Shown: positions 52,796 through 63,309, numbered from the stretch's first letter. The stretch: 64,000 nucleotides of DNA from Catellatospora tritici (GCF_019083965.1 NZ_JAHRCY010000001.1:451067-515066), one strand, 5' to 3'. Numbers and translations: made by a program. Notes: a model not told the origin generated them from the letters alone.

Positions 52796-53533
52796 TCACG
52801 CGAGAAAGTGCTTCATGTACCGCGGGTCGACCCGGTCCACGCCCAGCAGGACGTAGAAGTCGGCCACGCCGAACGCCGGGTCGTAGGCGGGCTCGCCCGC
52901 CACCCAGGCGCCCAGCCGCAGGTAACCGCGCAGCAGCGACGGGGCCGCGGCGGCGGTCGCGGGCTTGTCCACCGGCTGCGGGGTCCACGGCAGCAGCGGG
53001 CGCACCCGCAGCTGCGGCGGGGCCAGGTGCTTGCGGGACACGTAGTCCCACACCTGCGAGGCCTGGACGCCGCCGTCGGCCAGCGACACCGACGCGCAGC
53101 CGCTGAGCCAGCGGAAGCCCATCCGGTCCAGGTACTTGGCGATGCCCGCCCACATCAGGTTGATCACGGCACCGGTGCGGTGGTCGGGGTGCACGCACGA
53201 GCGGCCCGCCTCGACCAGCTGATCGCGCAGCACCAGCAGCGAGGTCAGGTCGAACTCGCTGTCGCCGTAGCGGCGCCCCAGCCAGATCGCCCGCTGCGGC
53301 GGCAGCAGCCGGTACGTCCCGACGACCTCGCCGGTGCGGTCCTCGCGCACCACCAGGTGGTCGCAGTAGGCGTCGAACTCGTCGACGTCGAGCCCGCTCG
53401 GGTCGAGCTGGGCACCCATCTCCTCGGCGAATACGCGGTAGCGCAGCCGCTGGGCCGCCTCCACCGTCGCCGCGTCTCCCGCGATCAGCGCGGAGTAGCC
53501 CGTAGGGGCCGCGGTCAGCAACATCTGGGTCAT
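52796..53533 (-). CDS. GNAT-type N-acyltransferase, OlsB-like (ornithine lipid synthesis)
   Basis: This 245-residue protein resembles the hemolysin/OlsB acyl-transferase group of the GNAT superfamily, with EAAQRLRYRVFAEEMGAQLD, EFDAYCDHLVVREDRTGEVVGTYRLL and GRSCVHPDHRTGAVINLMWAGIAKYL. OlsB transfers a 3-hydroxyacyl group from ACP to the alpha-amine of ornithine. With the PlsC-type gene downstream this suggests ornithine-lipid (or a related aminolipid) synthesis. The ATG at 53533 is the best start, although a short upstream extension is open. It is divergent from the hotdog-fold gene. Confidence 0.75.
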   Translation of the reverse strand: MTQMLLTAAPTGYSALIAGDAATVEAAQRLRYRVFAEEMGAQLDPSGLDVDEFDAYCDHLVVREDRTGEVVGTYRLLPPQRAIWLGRRYGDSEFDLTSLLVLRDQLVEAGRSCVHPDHRTGAVINLMWAGIAKYLDRMGFRWLSGCASVSLADGGVQASQVWDYVSRKHLAPPQLRVRPLLPWTPQPVDKPATAAAAPSLLRGYLRLGAWVAGEPAYDPAFGVADFYVLLGVDRVDPRYMKHFLA

Positions 53534-53612
53534 GTGCACTGTGTAGAAGCGCTGGATAAAGCCTGTACCCGCGATGGGTGACCAGCACGTGAAGAGTGAA
53601 AGGCTGTAAGGC

Positions 53613-54290
53613 ATGACCGAGCACATCGTGATCGACGCCGATCGCACCGGGCCGCCCGCCACGGGTAACGGCGGCTGGACCAGCGGACTCGTGGCCGGGA
53701 CGGTGGACCCGGGCGCCGGGACGGTCGAGGTGACGTTGCGGCAGCCGCCACCGGTCGGCGTGCCGCTGGCGGTGACCGCCGAAGGCGATGGCTGGGCGGT
53801 ACGCGACCCGGGCGGGCAGTTGGTCGCGACGGCGGCGGCGCGTACCGCCGAGATCGAGCCGGTGCCACCGGTGAGCCGTACCGAGGCGCTCGCCGCGAGC
53901 GGCCGCTACCCCGGCCACGTCAGGCACCCCTTCCCCACCTGCTACGTCTGCGGCCCGCAGCGGGCCGACGGCCTGCGGATCTTCCCCGGCCCGCTGCCGG
54001 ACGGGCGCACCGCGGCGACGTTCACGGTGCCGCCGGAGGTCACCGTGCCGGTGCTGTGGGCGGCGCTGGACTGCCCCGGCGGCTGGACGGTCCTCTCCGC
54101 CGAGCAGCCGTACGTGCTGGGCCGCATCGCGGCGGTGATCGACGCGATGCCGGCGCCCGACGACGAGTGCGTCGTGGTGGGGAGCCTGGTGCGGCGGGAG
54201 GGGCGCAAGGCGCTGGTGCGGACCGCGCTCTACGGCCCGGACGGCGGCCTGCTCGCCCGCGCCGAGGCCACCTGGATCGCGGTGGCGTAG
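53613..54290 (+). CDS. Hotdog-fold thioesterase-like protein
   Basis: This 225-residue protein appears to be two hotdog-like halves with FPTCYVCGPQRADGLRIFPG (about residues 108-128) in the middle. WAALDCPGGWTVL and the C-terminal ALYGPDGGLLARAEATWIA give the typical strand ending seen in acyl-CoA thioesterase relatives. The paired Cys in CYVC may bind a metal or be structural. It probably hydrolyses or binds acyl thioesters, but no catalytic residue can be assigned with certainty. It lies divergent from the OlsB-like gene and 157 bp before kgd. Confidence 0.65.
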   Translation: MTEHIVIDADRTGPPATGNGGWTSGLVAGTVDPGAGTVEVTLRQPPPVGVPLAVTAEGDGWAVRDPGGQLVATAAARTAEIEPVPPVSRTEALAASGRYPGHVRHPFPTCYVCGPQRADGLRIFPGPLPDGRTAATFTVPPEVTVPVLWAALDCPGGWTVLSAEQPYVLGRIAAVIDAMPAPDDECVVVGSLVRREGRKALVRTALYGPDGGLLARAEATWIAVA

Positions 54291-54447
54291 CACACATCCA
54301 GCCACCCACCCCCCGGATTCCACCTGTCGGGACTGTGTCATGCGACACGGACGCCTGCCGCCCGTGCTCGGGCGTACGGGGGCGCGTAGCCTGGGACGCG
54401 GTTTTCTGAGTACTCGTTAAAGACATGCGGAAGAGGCGAAAGTACCC

Positions 54448-57400
54448 GTGTCGACCCAGCAGAGCTCGGGCGCCGGCCCAAGCGGCCGCTCAGTGCAGGA
54501 CAACCCGCTCGCGAGCTTCGGCCCGAACGAGTGGATCGTGGAGGAGATGTACCAGCGGTACCTCGCCGATCCCACCAGCGTCGATCCCGCCTGGCACGAC
54601 TTCTTCGCCGACTACAAGCCGGCCGACAGCGCGGCACCCGCCACCGCGAAGCCCAAGGCCGCGCCCGTACAGGCCGCCGCCGCGCCCGCGCAGCCCGCCG
54701 CCCCGGCCACCCAGCCCGCCGCCACCGCGGCCCCCGCGCCGGTGCAGGCCAAGCCGGTCGAGAAGGCCGCCGCGCCGAAGGTCGCCGCCCCGGCCGAGCC
54801 CGCCGGCACCACGGTGGTGCCGCTGCGCGGCATCGCCGCCAAGATCGTCGAGAACATGGACGCCTCGCTCGAGGTGCCGACCGCGACCAGCGTGCGCGCC
54901 GTCCCGGCCAAGCTGCTGTCGGACAACCGCATCGTGGTCAACAACCACCTGCAGCGAGGTCGCGGCGGGAAGGTCAGCTTCACCCACCTGATCGGGTACG
55001 CCCTGGTCCGGGCGCTGGCCCTGCACCCGGAAATGAACAACCACTTCGGCCAGAACAACGGCAAGCCCGCGATGATCGTGCCCGCGCACGTGAACCTGGG
55101 CATCGCCATCGACCTGGCCAAGCCCGACGGTTCGCGCACGCTCGTGGTGCCGTCGATCAAGGCGTGCGAGACGATGGACTTCCGCCAGTTCTGGCAGGCG
55201 TACGAGGACGTGGTCCGGCGCGCCCGCAAGAACGAGCTGACCATGGACGACTACAGCGGGACCACCATCTCGCTGACCAACCCGGGCGGCATCGGCACGG
55301 TGCACTCGATCCCGCGCCTGATGCAGGGCCAGAGCGCCATCATCGGCGTCGGCGCGATGGAGTACCCGGCGCCGTTCTCCGGCATGAGCGACGCCCAGCT
55401 GGCCGACATGGCCGTCAGCAAGATCATCTCGCTGACCAGCACCTATGACCACCGGGTCATCCAGGGCGCCCAGTCCGGCGAGTTCCTGAAGGTCATGCAC
55501 GAGCTGCTGCTCGGCGAGCACGGCTTCTACGACGAGATCTTCACCGCGCTGCGCATCCCGTACGAGCCGGTCCGCTGGATCCGCGACATCGCGCACACCT
55601 CCGAGGGCCAGATCGACAAGGCCGCGCGGGTCATCGAGCTGATCCACTCCTACCGGGTCCGCGGCCACCTGATGGCCGACACCGACCCGCTGGAGTTCCA
55701 CATCCGCAAGCACCCGGACCTCGACGTCCGCGAGCACGGGCTGACCCTGTGGGACCTGGACCGGTCGTTCCCGGTCGGCGGCTTCGCCGGCAAGGACACC
55801 ATGAAGCTGCGCGACATCCTGGGCGTGCTGCGTGACTCCTACTGCCGCCGCGTCGGCGTGGAGTACATGCACATCACCGACCCGGAGGAGCGCATCTGGA
55901 TCCAGCGGCGGGTGGAGCAGAAGTACACCAAGCCCACCCCCGAGGAGCAGAAGCACGTGCTGGGCCGCCTCAACGCCGCCGAGGCGTTCGAGACGTTCCT
56001 GCAGACCAAGTACGTCGGCCAGAAGCGGTTCTCGCTGGAGGGCGGCGAGTCGCTGATCCCGCTGCTGGACGAGGTGCTCCAGGCCTCCTCCGAGGGCGGC
56101 CTGGACGAGGTCGTCATCGGCATGGCCCACCGCGGCCGGCTGAACGTGCTCGCCAACATCGTCGGCAAGCCGTACGAGAAGATCTTCGGCGAGTTCGAGG
56201 GCCACCTGGACCCGAAGACCGCGCAGGGCTCCGGCGACGTCAAGTACCACCTGGGCATGACCGGCAAGTTCACCAGCCCCGACGGCGCCTTCACGACCAC
56301 CGTGTCGCTGGCGGCCAATCCGTCGCACCTGGAGGCGGTCGACCCGGTGCTGGAGGGCATCGTCCGGGCCAAGCAGGACCGGCTCGACCTGGGCCTGCAC
56401 GGCTACACCGTGCTGCCGCTGCTGGTGCACGGCGACGCGGCCTTCGCGGGCCAGGGTGTCGTGGCCGAGACGCTGAACCTGTCGCAGCTGCGCGGCTACC
56501 GCACCGGCGGCACCGTGCACGTGGTCGTCAACAACCAGGTCGGCTTCACCACCGCCCCGGAGTACAGCCGCTCGTCGCTGTACAGCACCGACGTCGCCCG
56601 GATGATCCAGGCGCCGATCTTCCACGTCAACGGCGACGACCCCGAGTCGGTGGTCCGCGTCGCCCGCCTGGCCTTCGACTACCGCCAGGAGTTCAACAAG
56701 GACGTGGTGATCGACCTGGTCTGCTACCGCCGCCGCGGGCACAACGAGGGCGACGACCCGTCGATGACCAACCCGCTGATGTACCAGATCATCGACACCA
56801 AGCGTTCGGTGCGCAAGCTGTACACCGAGGAGCTGATCGGCCGGGGCGACATCACCGTCGACCAGGCCGAGGAGGCGCTGCGCGACTACCAGACGCAGCT
56901 GGAGACGGTCTTCAAGGCCACCCGCGACGCCGTCGCCGGGGTGTCCAGTCGGCTGACCCGCGCCCGCGAGGTGCTGCCCGAGCCGACCGTGGCCACCGCG
57001 GTCCCGGCCGACCTGGTCCGGCGCATCGGCGAGGCGCACACCTCGCTGCCGGAGGGCTTCACCCCGCACAAGCGCATCCAGCAGCTGCTGGAGAAGCGCG
57101 CCAAGATGGCGGTCGAAGGCGAGATCGACTGGGGCTTCGGCGAGATCCTGGCCTTCGGCACGCTGCTGGCGCAGGGCGTGACCGTGCGCCTGTCCGGCCA
57201 GGACAGCCGCCGCGGCACGTTCGTGCAGCGCCACGCCGCGATCGTGGACGCGCTGACCGGCGGCGACTACCTGCCGGCCGGCGCCGTGGCCGCCGACGAC
57301 GCCCGTTTCCACGTGCAGGACTCGCTGCTGAGCGAGTACGCCGCGATGGGCTTCGAGTACGGCTACTCGGTCGAGAACCCCAGCGCGCTGGTGCTGTGGG

Positions 57401-58155
57401 AGGCGCAGTTCGGCGACTTCGTCAACGGCGCCCAGTCGGTGATCGACGAGTTCATCAGCTCCGGCGAGGTCAAGTGGGGCCAGCAGTCCAGCGTGGTCGT
57501 GCTGCTGCCGCACGGGCACGAGGGCCAGGGCCCGGACCACACCTCCGGCCGTCCCGAGCGCTGGCTGCAGCTGGCCGCCGAGGACAACATGCGCATCGCG
57601 ATCCCGTCGACGCCCGCCAGCCACTTCCACCTGCTGCGCCGCCAGGCCCTGTCGCCCAAGCGCAAGCCGCTGGTGGTGTTCACGCCCAAGTCGCTGCTGC
57701 GCCACCGCCTCGCGGTGTCGTCGGTGGCCGACTTCACCACCGGCACCTTCCAGCCGGTGCTGGGTGAGACGGCGCAGCTGGACGCGGCGCAGGTCAAGCG
57801 GGTGCTGTTCTGCTCCGGCAAGGTCTACTACGACCTGGTCCAGGCCCGGCAGGAGCGTGGCATCACCGACACCGCGATCATCCGGTTGGAGCAGCTCTAC
57901 CCGCTGCCGATCGAGGAGGTCAAGGCGGAGCTGGCCAAGTACCCGGCGGCCGAGGACTTCTGCTGGGTGCAGGAGGAGCCGGCCAACCAGGGTGCCTGGT
58001 CGTTCGTGGCGCTGAACCTGCTGGAGCACCTGGACGGGGTGCGCATGCGCCGCATCTCCCGCCCGTCGGCGGCCGCCCCGGCCGTGGGCTCCACCAAGCT
58101 GCACGACGTCGAGCAGGCCGCCCTGCTGGAAGCGGCCCTGCCGCGCCCGGCCTGA
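54448..58155 (+). CDS. kgd: Multifunctional 2-oxoglutarate decarboxylase / dehydrogenase E1-E2 fusion (Kgd)
   Basis: This 1235-residue enzyme has the actinobacterial Kgd architecture. A short N-terminal helical segment (about residues 15-58) comes first, then an Ala/Pro/Lys linker (about 60-125) and an E2o succinyltransferase-like domain (about 128-350, ending with [10 protein letters not shown]). The E1o thiamine-diphosphate domains follow, with [39 protein letters not shown] and a C-terminal transketolase part. It decarboxylates 2-oxoglutarate in the TCA cycle and couples with E2p/E3. GTG 54448 is the start. Regulation by a GarA-type FHA protein is known for the family; no garA is in the window. 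Confidence 0.95.
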   Translation: MSTQQSSGAGPSGRSVQDNPLASFGPNEWIVEEMYQRYLADPTSVDPAWHDFFADYKPADSAAPATAKPKAAPVQAAAAPAQPAAPATQPAATAAPAPVQAKPVEKAAAPKVAAPAEPAGTTVVPLRGIAAKIVENMDASLEVPTATSVRAVPAKLLSDNRIVVNNHLQRGRGGKVSFTHLIGYALVRALALHPEMNNHFGQNNGKPAMIVPAHVNLGIAIDLAKPDGSRTLVVPSIKACETMDFRQFWQAYEDVVRRARKNELTMDDYSGTTISLTNPGGIGTVHSIPRLMQGQSAIIGVGAMEYPAPFSGMSDAQLADMAVSKIISLTSTYDHRVIQGAQSGEFLKVMHELLLGEHGFYDEIFTALRIPYEPVRWIRDIAHTSEGQIDKAARVIELIHSYRVRGHLMADTDPLEFHIRKHPDLDVREHGLTLWDLDRSFPVGGFAGKDTMKLRDILGVLRDSYCRRVGVEYMHITDPEERIWIQRRVEQKYTKPTPEEQKHVLGRLNAAEAFETFLQTKYVGQKRFSLEGGESLIPLLDEVLQASSEGGLDEVVIGMAHRGRLNVLANIVGKPYEKIFGEFEGHLDPKTAQGSGDVKYHLGMTGKFTSPDGAFTTTVSLAANPSHLEAVDPVLEGIVRAKQDRLDLGLHGYTVLPLLVHGDAAFAGQGVVAETLNLSQLRGYRTGGTVHVVVNNQVGFTTAPEYSRSSLYSTDVARMIQAPIFHVNGDDPESVVRVARLAFDYRQEFNKDVVIDLVCYRRRGHNEGDDPSMTNPLMYQIIDTKRSVRKLYTEELIGRGDITVDQAEEALRDYQTQLETVFKATRDAVAGVSSRLTRAREVLPEPTVATAVPADLVRRIGEAHTSLPEGFTPHKRIQQLLEKRAKMAVEGEIDWGFGEILAFGTLLAQGVTVRLSGQDSRRGTFVQRHAAIVDALTGGDYLPAGAVAADDARFHVQDSLLSEYAAMGFEYGYSVENPSALVLWEAQFGDFVNGAQSVIDEFISSGEVKWGQQSSVVVLLPHGHEGQGPDHTSGRPERWLQLAAEDNMRIAIPSTPASHFHLLRRQALSPKRKPLVVFTPKSLLRHRLAVSSVADFTTGTFQPVLGETAQLDAAQVKRVLFCSGKVYYDLVQARQERGITDTAIIRLEQLYPLPIEEVKAELAKYPAAEDFCWVQEEPANQGAWSFVALNLLEHLDGVRMRRISRPSAAAPAVGSTKLHDVEQAALLEAALPRPA

Positions 58156-58176
58156 CCGGCCGACCCTTTAGGCGAT

Positions 58177-58237
58177 GATCGCCGTTTCGGGTCACCGGAC
58201 GCGGTTGCACCGCGTCCGGTGACCCGGAGCGGCGATC
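58177..58237 (+). terminator. Nested two-tier hairpin between kgd and the DUF6104 gene
   Basis: A GC-rich 16-bp inner stem (GGGTCACCGGACGCGG and complement, five-base loop) is enclosed by GATCGCCG and CGGCGATC. The outer arms sit four bases outside the inner stem on each side. It ends 20 bases before the DUF6104 ATG, so it could terminate kgd and attenuate the small gene. Confidence 0.8.
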
Positions 58238-58257
58238 TCCATATCCGGAGGCACAGG

Positions 58258-58434
58258 ATGTACTTCACCGATCGCGGGATCGAGGAGCTGGTCGAGCGGC
58301 GCGGCGACGAGCAGGTCACGCTGGAGTGGCTGGCCGAGCGGCTGCGCGACTTCATCGACCTCAACCCGGAGTTCGAGATCCCGGTCGAGCGCTTCGCCAC
58401 CTGGCTCGCCCGCCTGGACGAGGACGAGGAGTGA
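58258..58434 (+). CDS. DUF6104 small acidic protein
   Basis: This 58-residue protein (MYFTDRGIEELVERRGDEQ, then LEWLAERLRDFIDLNPEFE) is strongly charged, predicted helical and ends in acidic DEDEE. It matches the DUF6104 family seen next to kgd in actinobacteria; its function is unknown. CCGGAGG lies eight bases before the ATG. A nested hairpin directly upstream separates it from kgd and may control its expression. Confidence 0.85.
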   Translation: MYFTDRGIEELVERRGDEQVTLEWLAERLRDFIDLNPEFEIPVERFATWLARLDEDEE

Positions 58435-58549
58435 GCCAGGTCGGCCGTCTTCGACCAGCTGGGACGGTCTGACGGCTAAGGTGGACGCAGCGGCGTCCGC
58501 AGCCCCCGCGCCTACGGGTTCGGCGCCGTGATCTGCGCTGGACCACACC

Positions 58550-59986
58550 ATGCCGAACAGTGCGAACGCCCGTGCGAACGACCTCGGCACCGTGGCGGCG
58601 ACCGCGCCGCGGGCAGGACGCTCGCACCCCTTGAGGCTGTGGCCGGTGCTGCTGATGGCGGCCGTGGCGGCGGTGCTGACCGGGTTCCTGGCGTACAGCG
58701 CGGCGCGGGTGCGCATTCCGTTCGGAGTTTTCCCGCACCCGCCGCTGTACGGCCTCTGGCACCCGGAACTGTCCCGCCCGGCCCTGCTCATGATCCCGGC
58801 CGGGCTGCTGCTGATCGGCGTGGCCGTGCTGGTCACCACGGTGCGGCTGCCCACCTGGGCGGCACTGGCCGTGGTGATCGCGGCGGGGGTGGTCGCCGCC
58901 GCGGCGACGGCTCTGATCCGGGGCGATCCGAGCCACCTGGTCCGGGGCCTGGCCACGGGATCGGTGGAGCACCGCTACTACTACCCCGCCGACCAGCACT
59001 TCGTACGTGAGCTGGGCATCCGGGGGTTCGTGGCGCAGCAGCCGCAACTGGTGCCGCGATTCAGGTCGTACAACTCCAGGACCCATCCGGCCGGGATCCA
59101 CCTGCTGCTGAACGGGCTGTTCCAGGGGCTGGGGCCGCATCCGGTGCGCATCGCGACGGCGCTGGCGACCATGGGCATGGCGGCCGCGGCGGGCGCCTGG
59201 GCGATGGGGCGCACGCTGGGCGGGGAGCGGGCGGGCCGCATCGCGGCGGTGCTGTTCGTCGCCGCGCCCGGCCCACTGATGCTGGCATACACGATCATGG
59301 ACGCGGTCTACGCCACCGCCATGTCGACGGCGGCCGCGCTGCTGATGGTCGCGATCCACCGACGCTCGGCCCCGCTCGCGGCGGCGGGCGGAGTGGTGCT
59401 CGGCTTGAGCACGCTGCTGACGTACGCCACGGTGTTCCTGGTCCTGGGCACGGTCGTGGCCGTGCTGGTCCAGGTCCGGGGCCTGCGGGCGATGGCCCGC
59501 CTGCTCGGGGCGGCGGCGCTGGGCGGCGCGGCCGTGCTCGTGGCCGCCTGGGTCACGCTCGGCTTCGACCTGCTCGCGCAGTACCACGCCGCGCCGCTGT
59601 CGAGGCGGCACTGGACGCCGTACTGGATCGCGGGGGCGCCCGGGGCCTGGCTCGTCTACGCGGGCCTGCCCATCGCGACGCTGGGAGTGCTGGGGCTGGT
59701 GCGCCGGTTCCCGCCCGCCCGCGCGGCGGTCCTGCCCGCCGCCGTCGTCCTGATCATGGTGGTCTGGGCGGGACTGCCCGGCTCGATCACTCGGCTGCGG
59801 CCCGGCGAGGTGGAGCGGACCTGGGCGTTCCTGTATCCGATGCTCGCCGCGACCGCGGGGGTGGTGGTGGCCGGCTGGACCCGGGCCGCCTCGCGCCGGG
59901 CCGCCGCCCTGGTCGTCGCCGGGCTGGTCGCGGTGTCCCTGCTGCAGACCACTGCGATCCAGGCGCTGTGGGACAATTTCCTGTGA
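58550..59986 (+). CDS. GT-C-fold polytopic membrane glycosyltransferase-like protein
   Basis: This 478-residue protein has about 12 transmembrane segments. The first extracytoplasmic loop after TM3 is long (HRYYYPADQHFVRELGIRGFV, RFRSYNSRTHPAGIHLLLNGLF), as in RgtA/B/C/D- or Aft-like GT-C glycosyltransferases acting on lipid-linked sugars. A clear DD/ED catalytic pair is not evident, so activity is uncertain. It begins 115 bp after the DUF6104 gene and ends 99 bp before pta. Function is not known. Confidence 0.62.
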   Translation: MPNSANARANDLGTVAATAPRAGRSHPLRLWPVLLMAAVAAVLTGFLAYSAARVRIPFGVFPHPPLYGLWHPELSRPALLMIPAGLLLIGVAVLVTTVRLPTWAALAVVIAAGVVAAAATALIRGDPSHLVRGLATGSVEHRYYYPADQHFVRELGIRGFVAQQPQLVPRFRSYNSRTHPAGIHLLLNGLFQGLGPHPVRIATALATMGMAAAAGAWAMGRTLGGERAGRIAAVLFVAAPGPLMLAYTIMDAVYATAMSTAAALLMVAIHRRSAPLAAAGGVVLGLSTLLTYATVFLVLGTVVAVLVQVRGLRAMARLLGAAALGGAAVLVAAWVTLGFDLLAQYHAAPLSRRHWTPYWIAGAPGAWLVYAGLPIATLGVLGLVRRFPPARAAVLPAAVVLIMVVWAGLPGSITRLRPGEVERTWAFLYPMLAATAGVVVAGWTRAASRRAAALVVAGLVAVSLLQTTAIQALWDNFL

Positions 59987-60085
59987 TCCGGCTCGTCGGA
60001 TCGCGCCATGCTGGGGGCCCGTGGACGCGGCACCGTCGCCGCCGACCGGGCCGCCTGCCGTCGTAGGGTGGGTGCGGAGGTCGTC

Positions 60086-62161
60086 ATGGCTCGTGGCGTG
60101 TACGTGACCGGCGTGGGCGCCGGTGGGGGCAAGTCGGCGGTGGCGCTGGGCCTGGCGGAGGTGCTCAGCCGCCGGGTGCGCCGGTTGGGGGTGTTCCGCC
60201 CGCTCACCCGCGAGGGCGACTCCGCCGACCCGGTGGTGGCGCTGCTGCGCAGCCGCTACAGCACCGCGGGCGCGGCCGGGCCGAGCTACCAGCACGCCTC
60301 GGCGCTGCTGGGCGCGCACCGGATGGACGACCTCGTCGGCGAGATCCTGGAGCACTACCACCAGCTCGAACGCGCCTGCGACGCGGTGATCGTGGTGGGC
60401 ACGGACTTCGGCCGTACCCTCGGCGAGGGCCCGGATGAGCCCGCCCTGCCCGATGAGCTGGGCCTGAACCTGCGGATCGCGGGTGAGCTGGGCGCCTCGG
60501 TGCTGCCGGTGGTCAACGGGCACGGCCACGACGCGACCGAGCTGACCGACGCGGTCCGGGCCGCCTACTACGCCTGCAACGACCTGCCGGTGCTGGCCGT
60601 GGTCGCCAACCGGGTGCCGGAGTCGGTGCTGCCGCTGCCGCCGGTCGGCCTGTCCGTTCCCGTGTACGCGATTCCGCAGCTGCCCGCCATCGCCGCCCCG
60701 ACCATGGCCGAGGTGGCCGCCGCGCTGCACGCGGTGCCGGTGCACGGGGCGACCCCGGGCGCGTTGGCCCGGGACGTGGTCAGCGCCGTGGTGGGCGCCG
60801 CCTCGGTGCCCACCTTCCTGGATCACCTGCGCGACAACTGCCTGGTGGTGACCCCCGGCGACCGTCCGGACCTGATCGTGGCGACGTTCGCGGCGCACCT
60901 GGGCGGGCAGGCGGCCGTCGCCGGACTGCTGCTGACGCTGGGCATCGAACCCGACCCGCGCGTGGTCGCGCTGGTCAGCCGGTTCCGGGTGGAGCTGCCG
61001 ATCTTCACGGTGCCGTCGGACAGCTACGACACGGTCGCCGCGCTGACCGGCCTGGAGGGCCGTCTGCGCGCCGACAACCAGCGCAAGGTCGACGCGGCGC
61101 TGGGCCTGTTCGAGTCGCACGTGGACACGGCCGAGCTGGCCGGGCGGCTGGACCTGTCCCGGCCGGACCGGGTCACCCCGCTGATGTTCGAGTACGAACT
61201 GATCGAACGCGCCCGCGCCGACCGCCGCCACGTGGTGCTGCCCGAGGGCCTCGAGGAGCGCATCCTGCGCGCCGCCGAGGCGCTGACCCGGCGCGGCGTG
61301 TGCGACCTGACCCTGCTCGGCCCGGTCGACCAGATCGAGCAGAAGGTCCGCGAGCTCGGCCTCGACCTGGGGGACGCGCGCCTGGTCAACCCGGCCGACT
61401 CCCGCTGGCGCAACGAGTTCGCCCTGGAGTACGCGCGCATGCGCGCCCACAAGGGCATGACCCGCGACATCGCGTACGACCTGATGACGAACGTGAACTA
61501 CTTCGGCACCATGATGGTCCACACCGGACGGGCCGACGCGATGGTCTCCGGCGCGGTGCACCCGACCGCCGACACCATCCGCCCCGCCTTCGAGATCATC
61601 AAGACCCAGCCGAGCGTCTCGGTCGCCTCCAGCGTCTTCTTCATGTGCCTGGCCGACCACGTGCTGGTCTACGGCGACTGCGCGATCAACCCCGACCCCA
61701 CCCCGGAGCAGCTGGCCGACATCGCGGTCTCGTCGGCGGAGACCGCGGCCCGGTTCGGGGTCGAGCCCCGGGTGGCGATGCTGTCCTACTCGACCGGCGG
61801 CTCCGGCACCGGCGCCGAGGTGGACAAGGTGGCGCTGGCGACCAAGCTGGTCCGCGAGCGCCGCCCGGACCTGCCGGTCGAGGGCCCGATCCAGTACGAC
61901 GCCGCCGTCGACCCCAGCGTCGCGGCGACCAAGCTGCCCGGCAGCGAGGTGGCCGGTCGGGCCACGGTGCTGATCTTCCCGGACCTGAACACGGGCAACA
62001 ACACGTACAAGGCGGTGCAGCGCTCGGCCGGGGCGGTGGCGGTCGGCCCGGTGATGCAGGGCCTGCGCAAGCCGGTGAACGACCTGTCCCGAGGGGCGAC
62101 GGTGCGCGACATCATCTCGACGGTCGCCATCACCGCGATCCAGTCCCAGGTGGCCTCGTGA
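60086..62161 (+). CDS. pta: Phosphate acetyltransferase Pta (long, DRTGG-type)
   Basis: This 691-residue enzyme has three parts. The N-terminal P-loop BioD-like domain carries GVGAGGGKSAVALGL. The middle DRTGG domain spans about residues 215-325. The C-terminal catalytic PTA_PTB domain from about 370 has LPEGLEERILRAAE, MVSGAVHPTADTIRPAFEII and LIFPDLNTGNNTYKAVQRS. It interconverts acetyl-CoA and acetyl phosphate. GGAGG lies five bases before the ATG. Its stop overlaps the ackA start (GTGA), the standard coupled pair. Confidence 0.95.
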   Translation: MARGVYVTGVGAGGGKSAVALGLAEVLSRRVRRLGVFRPLTREGDSADPVVALLRSRYSTAGAAGPSYQHASALLGAHRMDDLVGEILEHYHQLERACDAVIVVGTDFGRTLGEGPDEPALPDELGLNLRIAGELGASVLPVVNGHGHDATELTDAVRAAYYACNDLPVLAVVANRVPESVLPLPPVGLSVPVYAIPQLPAIAAPTMAEVAAALHAVPVHGATPGALARDVVSAVVGAASVPTFLDHLRDNCLVVTPGDRPDLIVATFAAHLGGQAAVAGLLLTLGIEPDPRVVALVSRFRVELPIFTVPSDSYDTVAALTGLEGRLRADNQRKVDAALGLFESHVDTAELAGRLDLSRPDRVTPLMFEYELIERARADRRHVVLPEGLEERILRAAEALTRRGVCDLTLLGPVDQIEQKVRELGLDLGDARLVNPADSRWRNEFALEYARMRAHKGMTRDIAYDLMTNVNYFGTMMVHTGRADAMVSGAVHPTADTIRPAFEIIKTQPSVSVASSVFFMCLADHVLVYGDCAINPDPTPEQLADIAVSSAETAARFGVEPRVAMLSYSTGGSGTGAEVDKVALATKLVRERRPDLPVEGPIQYDAAVDPSVAATKLPGSEVAGRATVLIFPDLNTGNNTYKAVQRSAGAVAVGPVMQGLRKPVNDLSRGATVRDIISTVAITAIQSQVAS

Positions 62162-63258
62162 AGATCCTGGTGCTCAACTGCGGCTCCGCCTCGGTGAAGT
62201 GGGGCCTGTTCGCCGACGGCGTCTCCGTCGACGGCGGCCTGATCGACCGGGTCACCAACCACGCGCAGGCGCTGCGCGAGCTGATGTTCGAGTTCGATCC
62301 CAGCGGCCTGGACGCGGTGGGTCATCGGGTGGTACACGGTGGGCTGCGTTTCACCACGCCGACGCTGCTGGACGACCACGTGGTGGAGGCGGTCACCAAG
62401 CTGGTGCCGCTGGCTCCGCTGCACAATCCGCTCAACCTGCTCGGCATCCAGCTGATGCGGCAGCAGCTGCCGGACGTGCCGCAGGTGGCGGTGTTCGACA
62501 CCGCCTTCCACCGCACTCTCGGCCCGGCGCAGGCCACGTACGCCATCGACATCGAGGTGGCGCAGGAGAACGGGATCGCCCGCTACGGCTTCCACGGCAC
62601 CTCCCACGCGTACGTGTCCCGGCGTACGGCGGCGCTGCTCGGCAAGGATCCGGCCGACGCCAACGTGATCACGCTGCACCTGGGCAACGGCGCCAGCGCG
62701 TGTGCGGTGCGCGGCGGTCTGAGCGTGGCCACCAGCATGGGCCTGTCGCCGCTGGAGGGCCTGGTGATGGGCACCCGCAGCGGCGACATCGACCCGGCCG
62801 TCGTGTTCCACCTGCACCGGCACGCCGGGATGGGTTTCGACGCGATCGAGGACCTGCTCAACCAGCGCAGTGGGCTCAAGGGGCTGTGCGGCGACAACGA
62901 CATGCGTGAGGTGCTGCGCCGCCGCGCCGAGGGCGACGAGCGGGCCGCGCTGGCGTTCGACGTGTACTGCGCCCGGGTGACGGAGTATGTCGGGGCGTAC
63001 TACGCGCTGCTGGGGCGGGTGGACGCGGTCACCTTCACCGCCGGGGTCGGCGAGAACGCCGCGCCGGTGCGGGCCGCGGTGCTGGCCGGATTGGAGCGGA
63101 TGGGCATCACGGTGGACCCGGCCCACAACGAGGCGTCCGACCGCGGTGAGCGGCTGATCTCCCCGGACGGGTCCGAGGTGGCCGTCTGCGTCGTCCCGAC
63201 CGACGAGGAGTGCGAGATCGCCACTCAGACCTCGGACCTGCTCACGCGTACGCAGTAA
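62158..63258 (+). CDS. ackA: Acetate kinase AckA
   Basis: This 366-residue ASKHA-fold kinase has VLNCGSASVKW (Asn and Ser at the phosphate site), GHRVVHGG (catalytic Arg region), FDTAFH, RYGFHGTSHAYV, HLGNGASACA and FTAGVGENA. It makes ATP and acetate from acetyl phosphate. It is somewhat shorter than the E. coli enzyme (400 aa) because a loop between the first strand pair and GHRVVHGG is reduced; all catalytic motifs remain. The GTG start overlaps the pta stop, and a terminator follows directly. Confidence 0.95.
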   Translation: MKILVLNCGSASVKWGLFADGVSVDGGLIDRVTNHAQALRELMFEFDPSGLDAVGHRVVHGGLRFTTPTLLDDHVVEAVTKLVPLAPLHNPLNLLGIQLMRQQLPDVPQVAVFDTAFHRTLGPAQATYAIDIEVAQENGIARYGFHGTSHAYVSRRTAALLGKDPADANVITLHLGNGASACAVRGGLSVATSMGLSPLEGLVMGTRSGDIDPAVVFHLHRHAGMGFDAIEDLLNQRSGLKGLCGDNDMREVLRRRAEGDERAALAFDVYCARVTEYVGAYYALLGRVDAVTFTAGVGENAAPVRAAVLAGLERMGITVDPAHNEASDRGERLISPDGSEVAVCVVPTDEECEIATQTSDLLTRTQ

Positions 63259-63259
63259 A

Positions 63260-63288
63260 GGCGGCGGGCCGTCAATCGGCCCGCCGCC
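63260..63288 (+). terminator. Perfect 11-bp hairpin terminator after ackA
   Basis: GGCGGCGGGCC pairs with GGCCCGCCGCC across a seven-base loop and is followed by GTGTTT. It begins two bases past the ackA stop. Confidence 0.9.
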
Positions 63289-63309
63289 GTGTTTCCGGTA
63301 AAGCCGCGC

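Noticed and set aside
54490..58104. A 1204-codon open frame antisense to kgd, and similar long frames opposite the PFK, RND and glycan genes
   Set aside because: High-GC codon bias leaves reverse frames open. The translations are Arg/Gly/Val/Gln-rich, have no domain motifs, and lie opposite genes with clear families.
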